Source of the DNA: CAVPDG01 sp963702535
GTDB taxonomy: Bacteria; Chloroflexota; Anaerolineae; Anaerolineales; UBA4823
NCBI GenBank assembly: GCA_963702535.1
Contig: CAVPDG010000025.1
Coordinates: 124,001-188,000, forward strand
Direction of reading: 5' to 3'
Length of the DNA stretch: 64,000 nucleotides
The translations under genes were made by a program, and so were the position numbers. The number at the start of each line of letters is the position of its first letter. Position 1 is the stretch's first letter. The notes under the pieces are model-generated. The model was not told the origin of the DNA. It saw only the letters and a program-made list of their open reading frames with translations, and made no database searches. Positions 18,602 through 28,372 of this stretch are shown one piece after another.

Positions 18602-20331
18602 CACCCATGGGCTGGCTACAAGTACTTCTGTATATTTTGGTACTGATATTGCTCGTCAAACCGCTTGGAGCTTCATAGCGAAAGTTTATCAGGGTGAGCG
18701 CACCTGGCTCTCCCCGCTCCTCGCGCCGGTAGAAGACCTGATCTATCGGTCTTGGGATACGTTCCGATGAAGAGATGGGTTGGAAAACCTATACCGTTGC
18801 GCTGCTGGGTTTTAGTATTTTCGGTTTCGCGGTCGTATTTCTACTGCAATTATCGCAAGATGGCTGCCTCTCAACCCGCAAGAGTTACAGGGATTGCGCC
18901 AGACCTGGCTTTCAATACGGCGGCCAGCTTTGTCTCCAATACCAACTGGCAGAGCTATAGCGGTGAAGTTACGATGAGTTACTTGACTCAGATGCTCGGA
19001 CTGGCTGTGCAAAATTTTCTATCGGCTGCAACCGGGATGGCGGTGTTGGTGGCTTTGATCCGTGGTCTCGTTCGCCACACGCAAGACGCTAGGCAGCTTC
19101 TGGGTGGATCTCACGCGCGGCGTGCTTTATATCTTGTTGCCGCTCTCGCTCCTGTTCTCAATTGTCTTAGTATCACAGGGAGTAGTGCAAACTTTCGATA
19201 ATTACCAGACCGTCAAAATTGTTCAGCCCACCAGGATGCAAATGGCGAGAGGATCATAAGTCAAATCCTGGCGGTTGGTCCAGCAGCTTCTCAGATTGCG
19301 ATCAAACAACTCGGCACGAACGGGGGTGGGTTTTTCAATACCAACTCATCTCATCCATTCGAAAACCCGACACCTTTTTCCAACTTCCTGGAAATGCTGG
19401 CGATCCTGCTAATCCCGGCGTCGCTTTGCTACACCTACGGGAAGATGGTGGGCGATACGCGCCAGGGTTGGGCGCTGCTCGCTGCAATGACCATCATGTT
19501 GGTCATTTGTCTGACGCTGCACATATGGATGGAGCAGCGGGAAATCCTGTCCTTACAAACCTGGGAGTAGACCAGAGAACCAACGGCTTCAACCTGGGGG
19601 CAATATGGAAGGAAAAGAAGTGCGCTTCGGGATTCATCAATTCTGCTTTGTGGGCACCGTAACCACAGCCGCCTCCAATGGCACTGTCAACGCCATGCAC
19701 GATTTTTACCGCCACTCGGCGGGTTGGTGCCGATGTGGCTGATGCAACTGGGGGAAGTTATTTTCGGTGGAGTCGGCTCCGGGCTGTATGGCATGCTGGC
19801 ATTTGTGATCATCGCAGTATTCGTCGCCGGATTGATGGTGGGACGCACACCGGAATATCTCGGAAAGAAGATCGAGACCTTTGAGATGAAAATGGCGTCG
19901 CTGATTGTGCTTATCCCTGTCGTTCTCGTCCTGGTTGGCGACGGCATTGGCTGTTCTGCTCCCCGCCGGGAAAGCGGCTGTATTCAACCCCGGTCCGCAC
20001 GGCTTCAGCGAGGTGCTCTACGCCTTTTCTTCGGCAGGCAACAACAACGGCAGTGCTTTTGCGGGCCTGGGATCCAACAATTTGTTCTACAACATCGCCT
20101 TGGGATTAGCCATGCTGGCAGGTCGCTTCTTGTTGATCATCCCCACCCTGGCGATTGCCGGATCCCTGGTGCAGAAGAAAAAAGTGCCTTCCAGCGCGGG
20201 AACACTGCCCACACACACGCCCTTGTTCATCGCCTGGTTGATTGGAGTTATCATCATTGTCGGTGCGTTGAGCTTTTTCCCGGCGTTGGCGTCTAGGTCC
20301 GATCGTTGAGCAGCTTATGCTGGGTGGATAA
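18598..20331 (+). pseudogene. kdpA: KdpA potassium-channel subunit of the Kdp ATPase, many frameshifts
   Basis: KdpA is the ion-conducting subunit of the high-affinity potassium pump. It begins at 18598 with MTPMGWLQVLLYILVLILL and ends with LGPIVEQLMLGG at 20331. Between them the protein continues through at least eight frame changes (near 18677, 18752, 18860, 18890, 19076, 19240, 19550 and 19950). A selectivity-filter segment, GTNGGGFFNTNSSHPFE, is intact, as are AFNTAASFVSNTNWQSYSG and LGEVIFGGVGSGLYGML. Several breaks are one missing base in a homopolymer. Because each segment stays well conserved, errors in the sequence seem more likely than old decay. Confidence 0.75.
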
Positions 20332-20334
20332 CCG

Positions 20335-22434
20335 ATGACACAAGCCAACCGAAACATTCCCCGAAGATGAATACCGGCTTATACCAGCGCGCTATGCTGG
20401 ATGCTTTCAGCAAGCTCAACCCGCGCCAGATGGTGCGCAATCCGGTCATGTTCGTCGTCGAGGTTGGCAGCGTGATGACAACCGGATTATTTGCTCTCAG
20501 GCTCTTACTGGCGAGGCGAGGCGCCCGCCGCCTTTACCGGGGCGATTTCTCTCTGGCTGTGGTTCACGGTGCTTTTTGCCAACTTCTCCGAAGCGTTAGC
20601 TGAAGGGCGAGGCAAAGCGCAGGCTGAAGCGCTGCGCCGGACCCGGACAGGAGACCCAGGCAAAAAAAATCAAGGGAGTCGGTAGACAAGGACCGTCCGG
20701 AAAAATTTGAAACCGTCGCCTCCACCGCATTGCGCCAGGGAGATGTGTTCCTGGCGGAAGCAGGAGATATCATTGCCGCAGACGGAGAGGTTGTTGCGGG
20801 GATAGCTTCCGTCGATGAAAGCGCAATCACTGGCGAAAGCGCCCCAGTGATCCGTGAATCGGGCGGCGACCGCAGCGCCGTAACAGGCGGGACGAGGGTT
20901 CTCTCCGACTGGCTGGTTGTGCGGGTCAGCGCAAATCCAGGCGAGGGTTTTTTGGACCGCATGATCGCCCTGGTGGAGGGCGCTAAACGCCAGAAAACCC
21001 CCAACGAGATCGCCCTCAACATCCTGTTGGCTGGCTTCACGCTCATCTTCCTGGTCGTATGTAGCACTTTACTGCCCTATTCACTCTTCAGCGTGCAGAT
21101 CAGTGGGCAAGGCGCGCCGATAACAATTACAGTCTTGATCGCTTTGCTGGTTTGCCTGATCCCAACCACGATCGGCGGACTTTTACCTGCCATCGGTATT
21201 GCCGGACTGGACCGGCTGATCCGGCGCAATGTGATCGCCCTATCTGGGCGAGCGGTGGAAGCAGCAGGCGATGTAGATGTGCTCTTCCTGGACAAGACTG
21301 GCACGATTACCTTAGGCAACCGGCAGGCGGTCGAGTTCATTCCGGTAGGCAATATTTCCGGTCAAGAACTGGCAGAAGCCGCCCAGCTCTCTTCCCTTGC
21401 CGATGAGACGCCAGAAGGTCGCAGCATTGTCGTTCTGGCGAAGGAAAAGTATGGCATTCGCGGCAGAGTTGTGGGCGTCAGTTCTGAGGCGCCGGCGGGG
21501 GCACATTTTATTCCTTTCACAGCTCAGACGCGTATGAGTGGAGTAGACCTGGATGGGAGCTCCATCCGCAAAGGCGCGCCAGATGCGATCATGGCTTATG
21601 TCCAGGCGCAGGGAAAACCGGTTTCATCAGAGCTGCGTGTGCTTATAGAGAACATTGCCCGCAGCGGGGGCACGCCCCTGGTCGTCGTCCGTAATGGTGA
21701 GACGCTAGGAGTGATCCACCTTAAAGACATCGTCAAAGGCGGGATCAAGGAGAGATTCGCTCATCTGCGCAAGATGGGAATCAAAACCGTGATGATCACC
21801 GGCGACAACCCCATGACTGCTGCCGCCATCGCCGCCGAAGCAGGCGTGGACGATTTTCTTGCCCAAGCCACTCCAGAGGCAAAGCTCACCTGATCCGCCA
21901 ATACCAAGCCGGTGGGCGTCTGGTAGCTATGACCGGCGATGGCACCAATGACGCACCTGCTCTAGCCCAGGCTGACGTGGCTGTTGCCATGAACACCGGA
22001 ACACAACCAGCTCGGGAAGCTGCGAATATGGTTGACCTGGACAGCAACCCCACCAAGCTAATCGAGATTGTGGAAATCGGCAAGCAGCTACTGATGACCC
22101 GCGGCTCGCTGACCACCTTCAGCCTCGCAAATGATGTCTCAAAATACTTCGCCATCATCCCCGCCGCTTTTGCCTCGATTTATCCACAGCTACAAGCCCT
22201 GAATTTTATGCAGGCTGGCAACGCCCCAGAGCGCTATCCTCTCAGCCGTGATCTTCAACGCCATCATCATCGTATTACTGATCCCGCTGGCGCTGCGCGG
22301 CGTTCCATACCGCCCATTGGGCGCGGCGCAACTCCTGCGGAATAATCTGCTGATCTTGGCTTGGGCGGTTGATCGCCCCTTTCATCGGGATCAAGTTGAT
22401 TGATCTGCTATTAGTTGCCTTACATCTGGTTTAG
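20335..22434 (+). pseudogene. kdpB: KdpB P-type ATPase subunit, several frameshifts
   Basis: KdpB hydrolyses ATP to drive potassium uptake. It starts four bases after kdpA, with NPRQMVRNPVMFVVEVGSV early on. The long intact segment at 20730-21893 has the ITGESAPVIRE loop, the phosphorylation motif DKTGT (LFLDKTGTITLGNR), KGAPDAI and GDNPMTAAAIAAEAGVDDF. The next segment has MTGDGTNDAPALAQADV. The C-terminal helices (ILSAVIFNAIIIVLLIPLAL) run to the stop at 22434. Frame changes occur near 20366, 20500, 20650, 20700, 21890, 22225 and 22365. All catalytic motifs survive, so the gene is probably functional in the living cell. Confidence 0.8.
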
Positions 22435-22444
22435 GAGGCTCTCA

Positions 22445-23202
22445 ATGAAGCGACTACACCCATCTCTAACACCTGAGTTTTTATTCGATTGTTTGTTTGC
22501 CATTCTGACCGTTGCTGCCACCACGGTTCCCCTGGTGCTCATCGGGCGAACGATCCTGGGCGAAGCTGTCATCGCTTTACTCTACCTGATACCCGTAGGT
22601 TGGAGCGCGCGCGTTGGGGGCAGACGCCCGGCATCTGCGCGGCTGTGGCAGCAGCCCTTGCCTTTGACTTCTTCTTTATCCCCCCATTCCACACGTTTAC
22701 GGTTGGAAACCTGGAGGGGTGGTTGGTCTTGGTGATTTTCCTGGTTGTGGCGATCATTGTCGTTGGGCGCATCCAATCCGGTATCGCCAAAGCCCAGGCA
22801 AGCGAGCACGATGCACACTTCATGTATGAGCTCAGCACGACCCTGGCTGGCTTGCGCACGCAGGAGGCGGTTACCCAGGCATTATCCAGGCATCTGCAGC
22901 AGTTGTTCCAGGCTGAGCTGGTTGAAATTGCCATCACTTCCGGAAGCCCTAAGGCTCCCCTGGTCGCCAGAGCGCCGGCGTCTGCCGTGGTCGTGAACAA
23001 GCCCGACATGATCCTGCCCATCTTAGCCTCACCGGGTATGGTTGGAGAAATCTGTATCTGGAAGGGAAATGGCTGGCTGCCGGAAGAAAACAGCCTGTTG
23101 CTCAAAAACATATCCGCTCAGGCTGCACTTTCTCTGGAGCGCGCCCGGTTGGCAGAGGCTGAAGCGCGACCCAGTACCCTGGAGCCAGAAGCAGGAAAAT
23201 AG
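22445..23202 (+). CDS. DUF4118-type membrane plus GAF protein inside the kdp operon, one frameshift
   Basis: About 250 residues from the ATG at 22445, with a frame change near 22610. The N-terminal half has four hydrophobic helices with ALAFDFFFIPPFHTFTVGN, the same pattern as the membrane domain of KdpD (compare VAFDFFFVPPQFTMAVSD in kdpD here). The C-terminal half is a GAF-like domain (MYELSTTLAGLRTQEAV, then AQAALSLERARLAEAEA). It has no kinase domain. It lies between kdpB and kdpC on the same strand with a start 10 bases after kdpB, so it is part of the operon. A sensory or modulatory role beside KdpD is a guess. Confidence 0.72.
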
Positions 23203-23204
23203 CC

Positions 23205-23776
23205 ATGCGCACGCAATTGAGACCAGCCTTTGTATCCATCTTCCTCTTTAGCCTGCTGACCGGAATCATTACACGTTGTTTGTTACAGGGTTTGCCCAGG
23301 TTATATTTCCCTACCAGGCTAATGGAAGCCTGTTGGTTGCAGATGGGACTGCTATCGGCTCTGAGCTCATCGGGCAACCGTTCAGCGATCCGCGCTACTT
23401 TTGGAGTCGTCCCTCGGCGACCCAACCATTGCCTTACAACGCTGCCGCATCTTCGGGCTCGAACCTGGGTCCAACCAATCCCAAACTTGCCCAGGCTGTC
23501 AGCAAACGGATCGCGGAATTGCGCTCGATTGATGCGCAAAATACCTCGCCGGTGCCTGTAGACCTGGTGACAGCTTCTGCCAGCGGGCTGGACCCTCACA
23601 TCTCCATCGCGGCAGCGAACTACCAGGTGGCGCGCGTGGCAAAGGCGCGTGGTCTGGAGGAGACGCTTGTCAGCGAATTGGTAAAAAAATATACAGATGG
23701 GCGACAGCTCGGTGTTCTCGGCGAGCCGCGAGTCAATGTCTTAAGGCTTAACCTGGCACTGGATGGGATACAATAA
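23205..23776 (+). CDS. kdpC: KdpC subunit of the potassium-transporting ATPase, one frameshift
   Basis: KdpC is the single-helix accessory subunit of KdpFABC. The ATG at 23205 follows the previous stop by two bases. MRTQLRPAFVSIFLFSLLTG gives the membrane anchor. After a frame change near 23265, consistent with one lost T, the conserved exoplasmic domain follows: GSLLVADGTAIGSELIGQ, FSDPRYFWSRPSAT, GSNLGPTNPKL, VPVDLVTASASGLDPHIS and ARVAKARG. It ends GVLGEPRVNVLRLNLALD at the stop at 23776. The total of 190 residues is normal. Confidence 0.88.
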
Positions 23777-23843
23777 GTAAGATCTTGCCATTTCTGAGAA
23801 GGCAAGAGCATCGACTCACCGTTCATAACTCGGTCGAAAAAAT

Positions 23844-26507
23844 ATGCAATCCGATACCCGCCCAAACCCTGATGAGCTGCTGGCGCGCATCCAGGCTGAA
23901 GAACAAAAAGACAAGCGCGGCCGCTTGAAAATCTTCCTGGGTTATGCCGCCGGAGTCGGTAAAACCTATGCCATGCTGGAAGCCGCTCACCAACGCCGCT
24001 CAGAGGGGGTGGATGTGGTGATCGGGATCGTGGAGACCCACGGGCGGGTTGAGACAGATATCCTGACGAGGGGGCTGGAGCAGATCCCACGCATGAGCAT
24101 CAGCTACCGTGGGGTGCAGCTTCTTGAAATGGATATCGATGCGATCCTGAGACGCAAACCCGAGCTTGTCCTGGTAGACGAGCTGGCGCACAGCAACGCT
24201 CCTGGCTCCCGGCATGTCAAGCGCTACCAGGATGTAGCAGAGCTCCTGGAGGCTGGGATTGATATATATACCACGCTCAACATCCAGCATCTGGAGAGCC
24301 TGAATGACGTGGTGGCGCAGATCACCGGCACGAAAGTTCGCGAAAAGATCCCAGACCGGGTCATTGACGAGGTGACAGATATTGAGCTGGTTGATCTGCC
24401 ACCCGAAGAGTTGCTCACCCGCCTGAAGGACGGCAAAGTCTACATCCCCGAGCAGGCGGAACGCGCCATCCAGAAGTTCTTCCGCCAGGGCAACCTGACC
24501 GCCCTGCGTGAGCTTTCCATGCGCCGCGCAGCCGAGCGCGTGGATGATCAGATGCGCGCCTACATGCAAACTCAATCCATCCCCGGTCCATGGCCCGCTG
24601 GAGAACGCCTGCTGGTCTGCGTCAGCCCCGGTGCATTGAGCGAGCGCCTGATCCGCACTGCCCGCCGCCTGGCTGATGAGCTAAACGCCGAATGGATCGC
24701 CATATTCGTCGAAACCCCCCAACAGGCAAAACTGTCTCAAGCGCAGCGAGACCGGATCGCGCAAATGTTACAACTATCGGAAGAATTAGGCGCCAAATCC
24801 ATCAGCCTGCCGGGGCAATCCGTGGCTGAGACGATCATTGACTATGCTCGCCGGCATAATGTAACCAAGATCATCATCGGCAAACCGCGCAGATCGCGAT
24901 GGTCAGAGTTTGTGCATGGCTCAATAGCGGATCACCTCATCCAGGCTAGCGGGTCGATTGATGTATACCTGGTGAACAGCGACGTCGAGCCGCAAGCCAG
25001 GCAAGGTTCTGAAAATCAGCAAACACAGCATCGCTGGGTTAATTACCTCTGGGGGATCGCACTGACCGTTGCCGCCTCCGGAATAAGCGCATTGGTAGCT
25101 CCGTATATCACGCCGACCAACCTGGTTGTCATCTACTTACTCTCTGTAGTTGTGGCAGCGATCTTTCTCGGACGTGGTCCTGCCATTTTGGTCTCTATTC
25201 TGAGCGTTGTCGCTTTCGACTTCTTCTTCGTGCCGCCGCAATTCACCATGGCTGTTTCGGATTCCGAATACATCCTCACATTCCTCGGCTTGCTGTCCGT
25301 GGGATTGGTGATCTCCTACCTGACTTCCCAAGTGCGTCAGCAAATCGAGGCAGCCCAGCGGCGCGAGGCGCAAACCGCCGCCCTTTACGAGCTTGGAAGA
25401 GATCTGACCGTGACAGCCGGGCTGGAGGGTGTCGCACAGACCGTGATCACCCATATCAGCCAGACCTTCAGCCGGGAAGTCGCAATTTTCCTTCCCGACG
25501 AAGCTGTGTTGAAGGTGGTTGCCACCACGCCCGGCTTATCTACCGGCGAGAACGATCTGGCAGTTGCTACCTGGGTCTTTGACACGGTCAATTGGCTGGT
25601 CGGGGACTGACACATTACCCGATGCGCCCATTAGATGCCTGCCGCTGAAGACAACGCGGGGCGTTATTGGCGTATTAGGCGTGAAGCCGAGCGGATCGAA
25701 TAACGCGTGACGCCCGACCAACGTCGGACGCTGGATGCTTTCGCCAACCAGGTCGCATTAGCTATTGAGCGGGCGCGCCTGGTGGACCAGGCGCAACAAG
25801 CCGAACTATTGGAGGCTACCGAGAAGCTTCAAACCGCCCTGCTCAATTCAATCTCCCATGACCTGCGCACTCCCCTGGTTTCGATCACTGGCGTATTGAG
25901 CAGCCTGGAGGAAGATCCGATGATGGACGAAGCGATCAGGCACAGCCTGATCGTCACCGCCCGCGAAGAGGCGGACCGGTTGAACCGCCTGGTGGGTAAC
26001 TTGCTCAATATGACCCGCCTAGAAGCTGGCGCCATGCGCATCCATGCTGAGCCATGCGATGTGGAAGAATTGATCGGCTCAACGCTCGAGCAATTCGGCT
26101 CGCGCCTGGAGGATCGCAAGGTGATGATCGATCTACCTCAAGACCTTCCCTTAGTTCCCATGGATTTTGTATGGATTGGTCTGGTCATGCTCAATATCAT
26201 CGATAACGCCATGAAATATTCCCCGCCCGATTCCCCCATCGAAATCCACGCCGGTGTTCATGGAGAGGTACTGGAAATCTCTGTCGCCGATCGCGGGATC
26301 GGCATTCCGCCCGAAGATCTTGAGCGTGTCTTTAACAAGTTCTTCCGTGTCCAGCGTCCCGATGTTGTTGCCGGCACTGGTCTGGGACTTTCGATCAGCA
26401 AAGGGATTGTCGAAGCGCATGGTGGGATGATTTGGGCTGAGAATCATAGCGGCGGAGGTACAATCATTAAAATACATCTGCCCCTGAAAGGAGAGGGTAG
26501 TCCAATG
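23844..26507 (+). CDS. kdpD: KdpD osmosensitive potassium-channel sensor histidine kinase, frameshifted
   Basis: About 885 residues. The KdpD N-terminal ATPase-like domain has FLGYAAGVGKTYAMLEAA (Walker A at 33-41), VDELAHSNAPGSRHVKRYQD and YTTLNIQHLESLND. A universal-stress-like domain follows (RLLVCVSPGALSERLI, IIIGKPRRSRW), then a four-helix DUF4118 segment, a GAF domain, HisKA (ISHDLRTPLVSITG, His as phospho-acceptor) and HATPase_c (NIIDNAMKYSPP, VADRGIGIPPEDL, GTGLGLSISKGIVEAHGG). The frame changes near 25590 and 25705. KdpD senses low potassium and turgor and phosphorylates KdpE. At its end the frame runs into kdpE with no stop. One lost base just before an ATGA overlap would explain that. 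Confidence 0.85.
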
Positions 26508-27196
26508 ACGGAAACCGGGGTACGCATTCTGGTAGTAGACGATGAGCGGGCAATCCGCCGCTACCTGCATGCTGCCCTCAACGCCCAGGGCTATACCGTC
26601 AATGAAGCAGCTAATGGTCAAGAAGCCTTGAATGCCGCGGTTGCAAACCGGCCCGACCTGATCATCCTCGACCTGGGGTTGCCGGATATCGACGGGGTAG
26701 AAATCACCCGGCGGCTGCGCGAGTGGAGCAATATTCCGATCCTGATCTTATCCGTTCGCGAGCAGGAGATCGATAAGATCGCTGCCCTGGACGCTGGCGC
26801 AGACGATTACCTCACCAAGCCGTTCTCTTCTGGCGAGTTACTGGCGCGTTTGCGTGTGGCTTTGCGACGCTCAATGCAAACCGCATCTGAACCAGTATTT
26901 GAGATTGGCGAGCTCAGAGTAGACCTTGCTCATCGGCAGGTGAGCGAGGCGGGAGAGATATCCTGCTCACCCCCACAGAATACGACCTGCTGCGAGTTCT
27001 CGCGCAAAACGCCGGCAAAGTGCTCACGCACCGCCAGCTTCTGCGCCAGGTATGGGGAAGCGCCTATGAAGCCGAATCGCACCTGTTGAGAGTGAATATG
27101 AGCAACTTGCGCCGCAAGATCGAGCCCGATCCGGCGCGCCCTCATTACATCCTCACTGAGCCTGGCGTCGGCTACCGCATCCGCGGGCAGAGTTAG
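26505..27196 (+). CDS. kdpE: KdpE OmpR-type response regulator, one frameshift
   Basis: The ATG at 26505 has a good ribosome site (AAAGGAG). The receiver domain has VDDERAIRRYL, the phospho-acceptor Asp in LIILDLGLPDIDGVE, and DDYLTKPFSSGEL. After a frame change near 26955 the winged-helix output domain follows: LLTPTEYDLLRVLAQNAGKV, LTHRQLLRQVWG and HLLRVNMSNLRRKIE, ending YRIRGQS at 27196. The total of about 230 residues is normal. KdpE activates kdpFABC transcription. The start is in frame with the preceding kdpD sequence. The ppk2 gene converges four bases beyond its stop. Confidence 0.87.
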
Positions 27197-27200
27197 CCGC

Positions 27201-28181
27201 TTACTTCTTCTTGCCCTTCTTCTTCGCCTTTTTCTTCACCTCAGCCGGTTTCGCCTCGACCTCCGGCTCTTTAACCGTCTCCCCACCGCATTCAGCCGCC
27301 AGTCCCTCCCGGCAAGCGAGCATGGCTTGCCTGCCCTCCTCACTCACACTTGGGAATTGCGGATCCATCTGCACCAGCTTGTTGGCGATGATGGCTGCCA
27401 CCACGATGCGGGCGAACCACTTGGCATCCGCCGGCACGACGTACCAGGGCGCAGTACCCGTGCTGGTGCGCGATAAGACATCCTCGTAAGCCGCAAGGTA
27501 ATCGTCCCAAAATTTGCGCTCCTCGATGTCCCCGGCGTTGAACTTCCAGTTCTTCTCCGGCGTATCGATGCGCGCCAGTTGCCGCTTGCATTGCTCTTCT
27601 TTGGAAACATTGAGGAAAATCTTGATCACCTCAAAGCCGTTATCCACCAGGAATTTCTCGAAATTATTGATTTCCTTGAAGCGCTGCTGCCAGAGACCTT
27701 TGCCCAGCGTGCGCTTGGGCAGGCGTTGAGCGTCGAGAAATTGGGGGTGCACACGCACAACCAGCACTTCTTCATAATAAGAACGGTTGAAGATGGCTAT
27801 ATTGCCGCGCGCCGGTAGGACTTTCCAGGCGCGCCACAGGTAATCGTGATCTAGCTCCTCCGCCGATGGCGCCTTGAAGCTGTAAACCTGGCAGGCGGTA
27901 GGGTTCAATCCGCTCATCACGTGCTCGATAGTGCTGTCCTTACCGGCTGCATCCAGCGCTTGCAAGACAACCAGCAAGCCCCGCGTGTTCTCAGCGTAGA
28001 GCTTCTCCTGGTACGAAGCCAGGAACTCGACGCCATCCTCCAGCAGCTCGGCGGCGTTCTCCGGTTTTTCGTAACCGGCAGTATCGCCCGGATCGAACTC
28101 CTTCTTCAAGTCGACTTTTACGCCTGGCACCACGGCAAAACGAGCAACAAATTCTTTTAGCTCCGATAGCTTGATTTTCAT
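27201..28181 (-). CDS. ppk2: Polyphosphate kinase 2 family protein (polyphosphate:nucleotide phosphotransferase)
   Basis: A 326-residue cytosolic PPK2-fold enzyme. Walker A-type LDAAGKDST lies at 76-84, and the lid and second motif RGNIAIFNRSYYEEVLV at about 125-141. PPK2 enzymes use inorganic polyphosphate to phosphorylate nucleoside mono- or diphosphates. The short single-domain form is usual for bacterial class I-III PPK2. The segment SGLNPTACQVYSFKAPS is also typical. The last 35 residues are a Lys/Glu/Val-rich tail ending in a lysine run, similar to the basic tail of the PSP1-like protein in this window. Substrate preference (AMP or ADP) cannot be decided. Confidence 0.9.
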   Translation of the reverse strand: MKIKLSELKEFVARFAVVPGVKVDLKKEFDPGDTAGYEKPENAAELLEDGVEFLASYQEKLYAENTRGLLVVLQALDAAGKDSTIEHVMSGLNPTACQVYSFKAPSAEELDHDYLWRAWKVLPARGNIAIFNRSYYEEVLVVRVHPQFLDAQRLPKRTLGKGLWQQRFKEINNFEKFLVDNGFEVIKIFLNVSKEEQCKRQLARIDTPEKNWKFNAGDIEERKFWDDYLAAYEDVLSRTSTGTAPWYVVPADAKWFARIVVAAIIANKLVQMDPQFPSVSEEGRQAMLACREGLAAECGGETVKEPEVEAKPAEVKKKAKKKGKKK

Positions 28182-28372
28182 CGCAATCTCCTCTAATAGA
28201 TGAATGGGGGCTGTCGAAAGTATTGCAACAGCGCGGTGGATTTGCGGAACCCTTTCTCGCCTTTCAGCGTCAATAGACCAGCAAAAGACAATTGATAGAG
28301 CTTGATGACGGATAGGGATATTATAGCTGAAAGCGTATTACAGATCGCTGAAAGGTAAGAGGGAGGTCCAGC

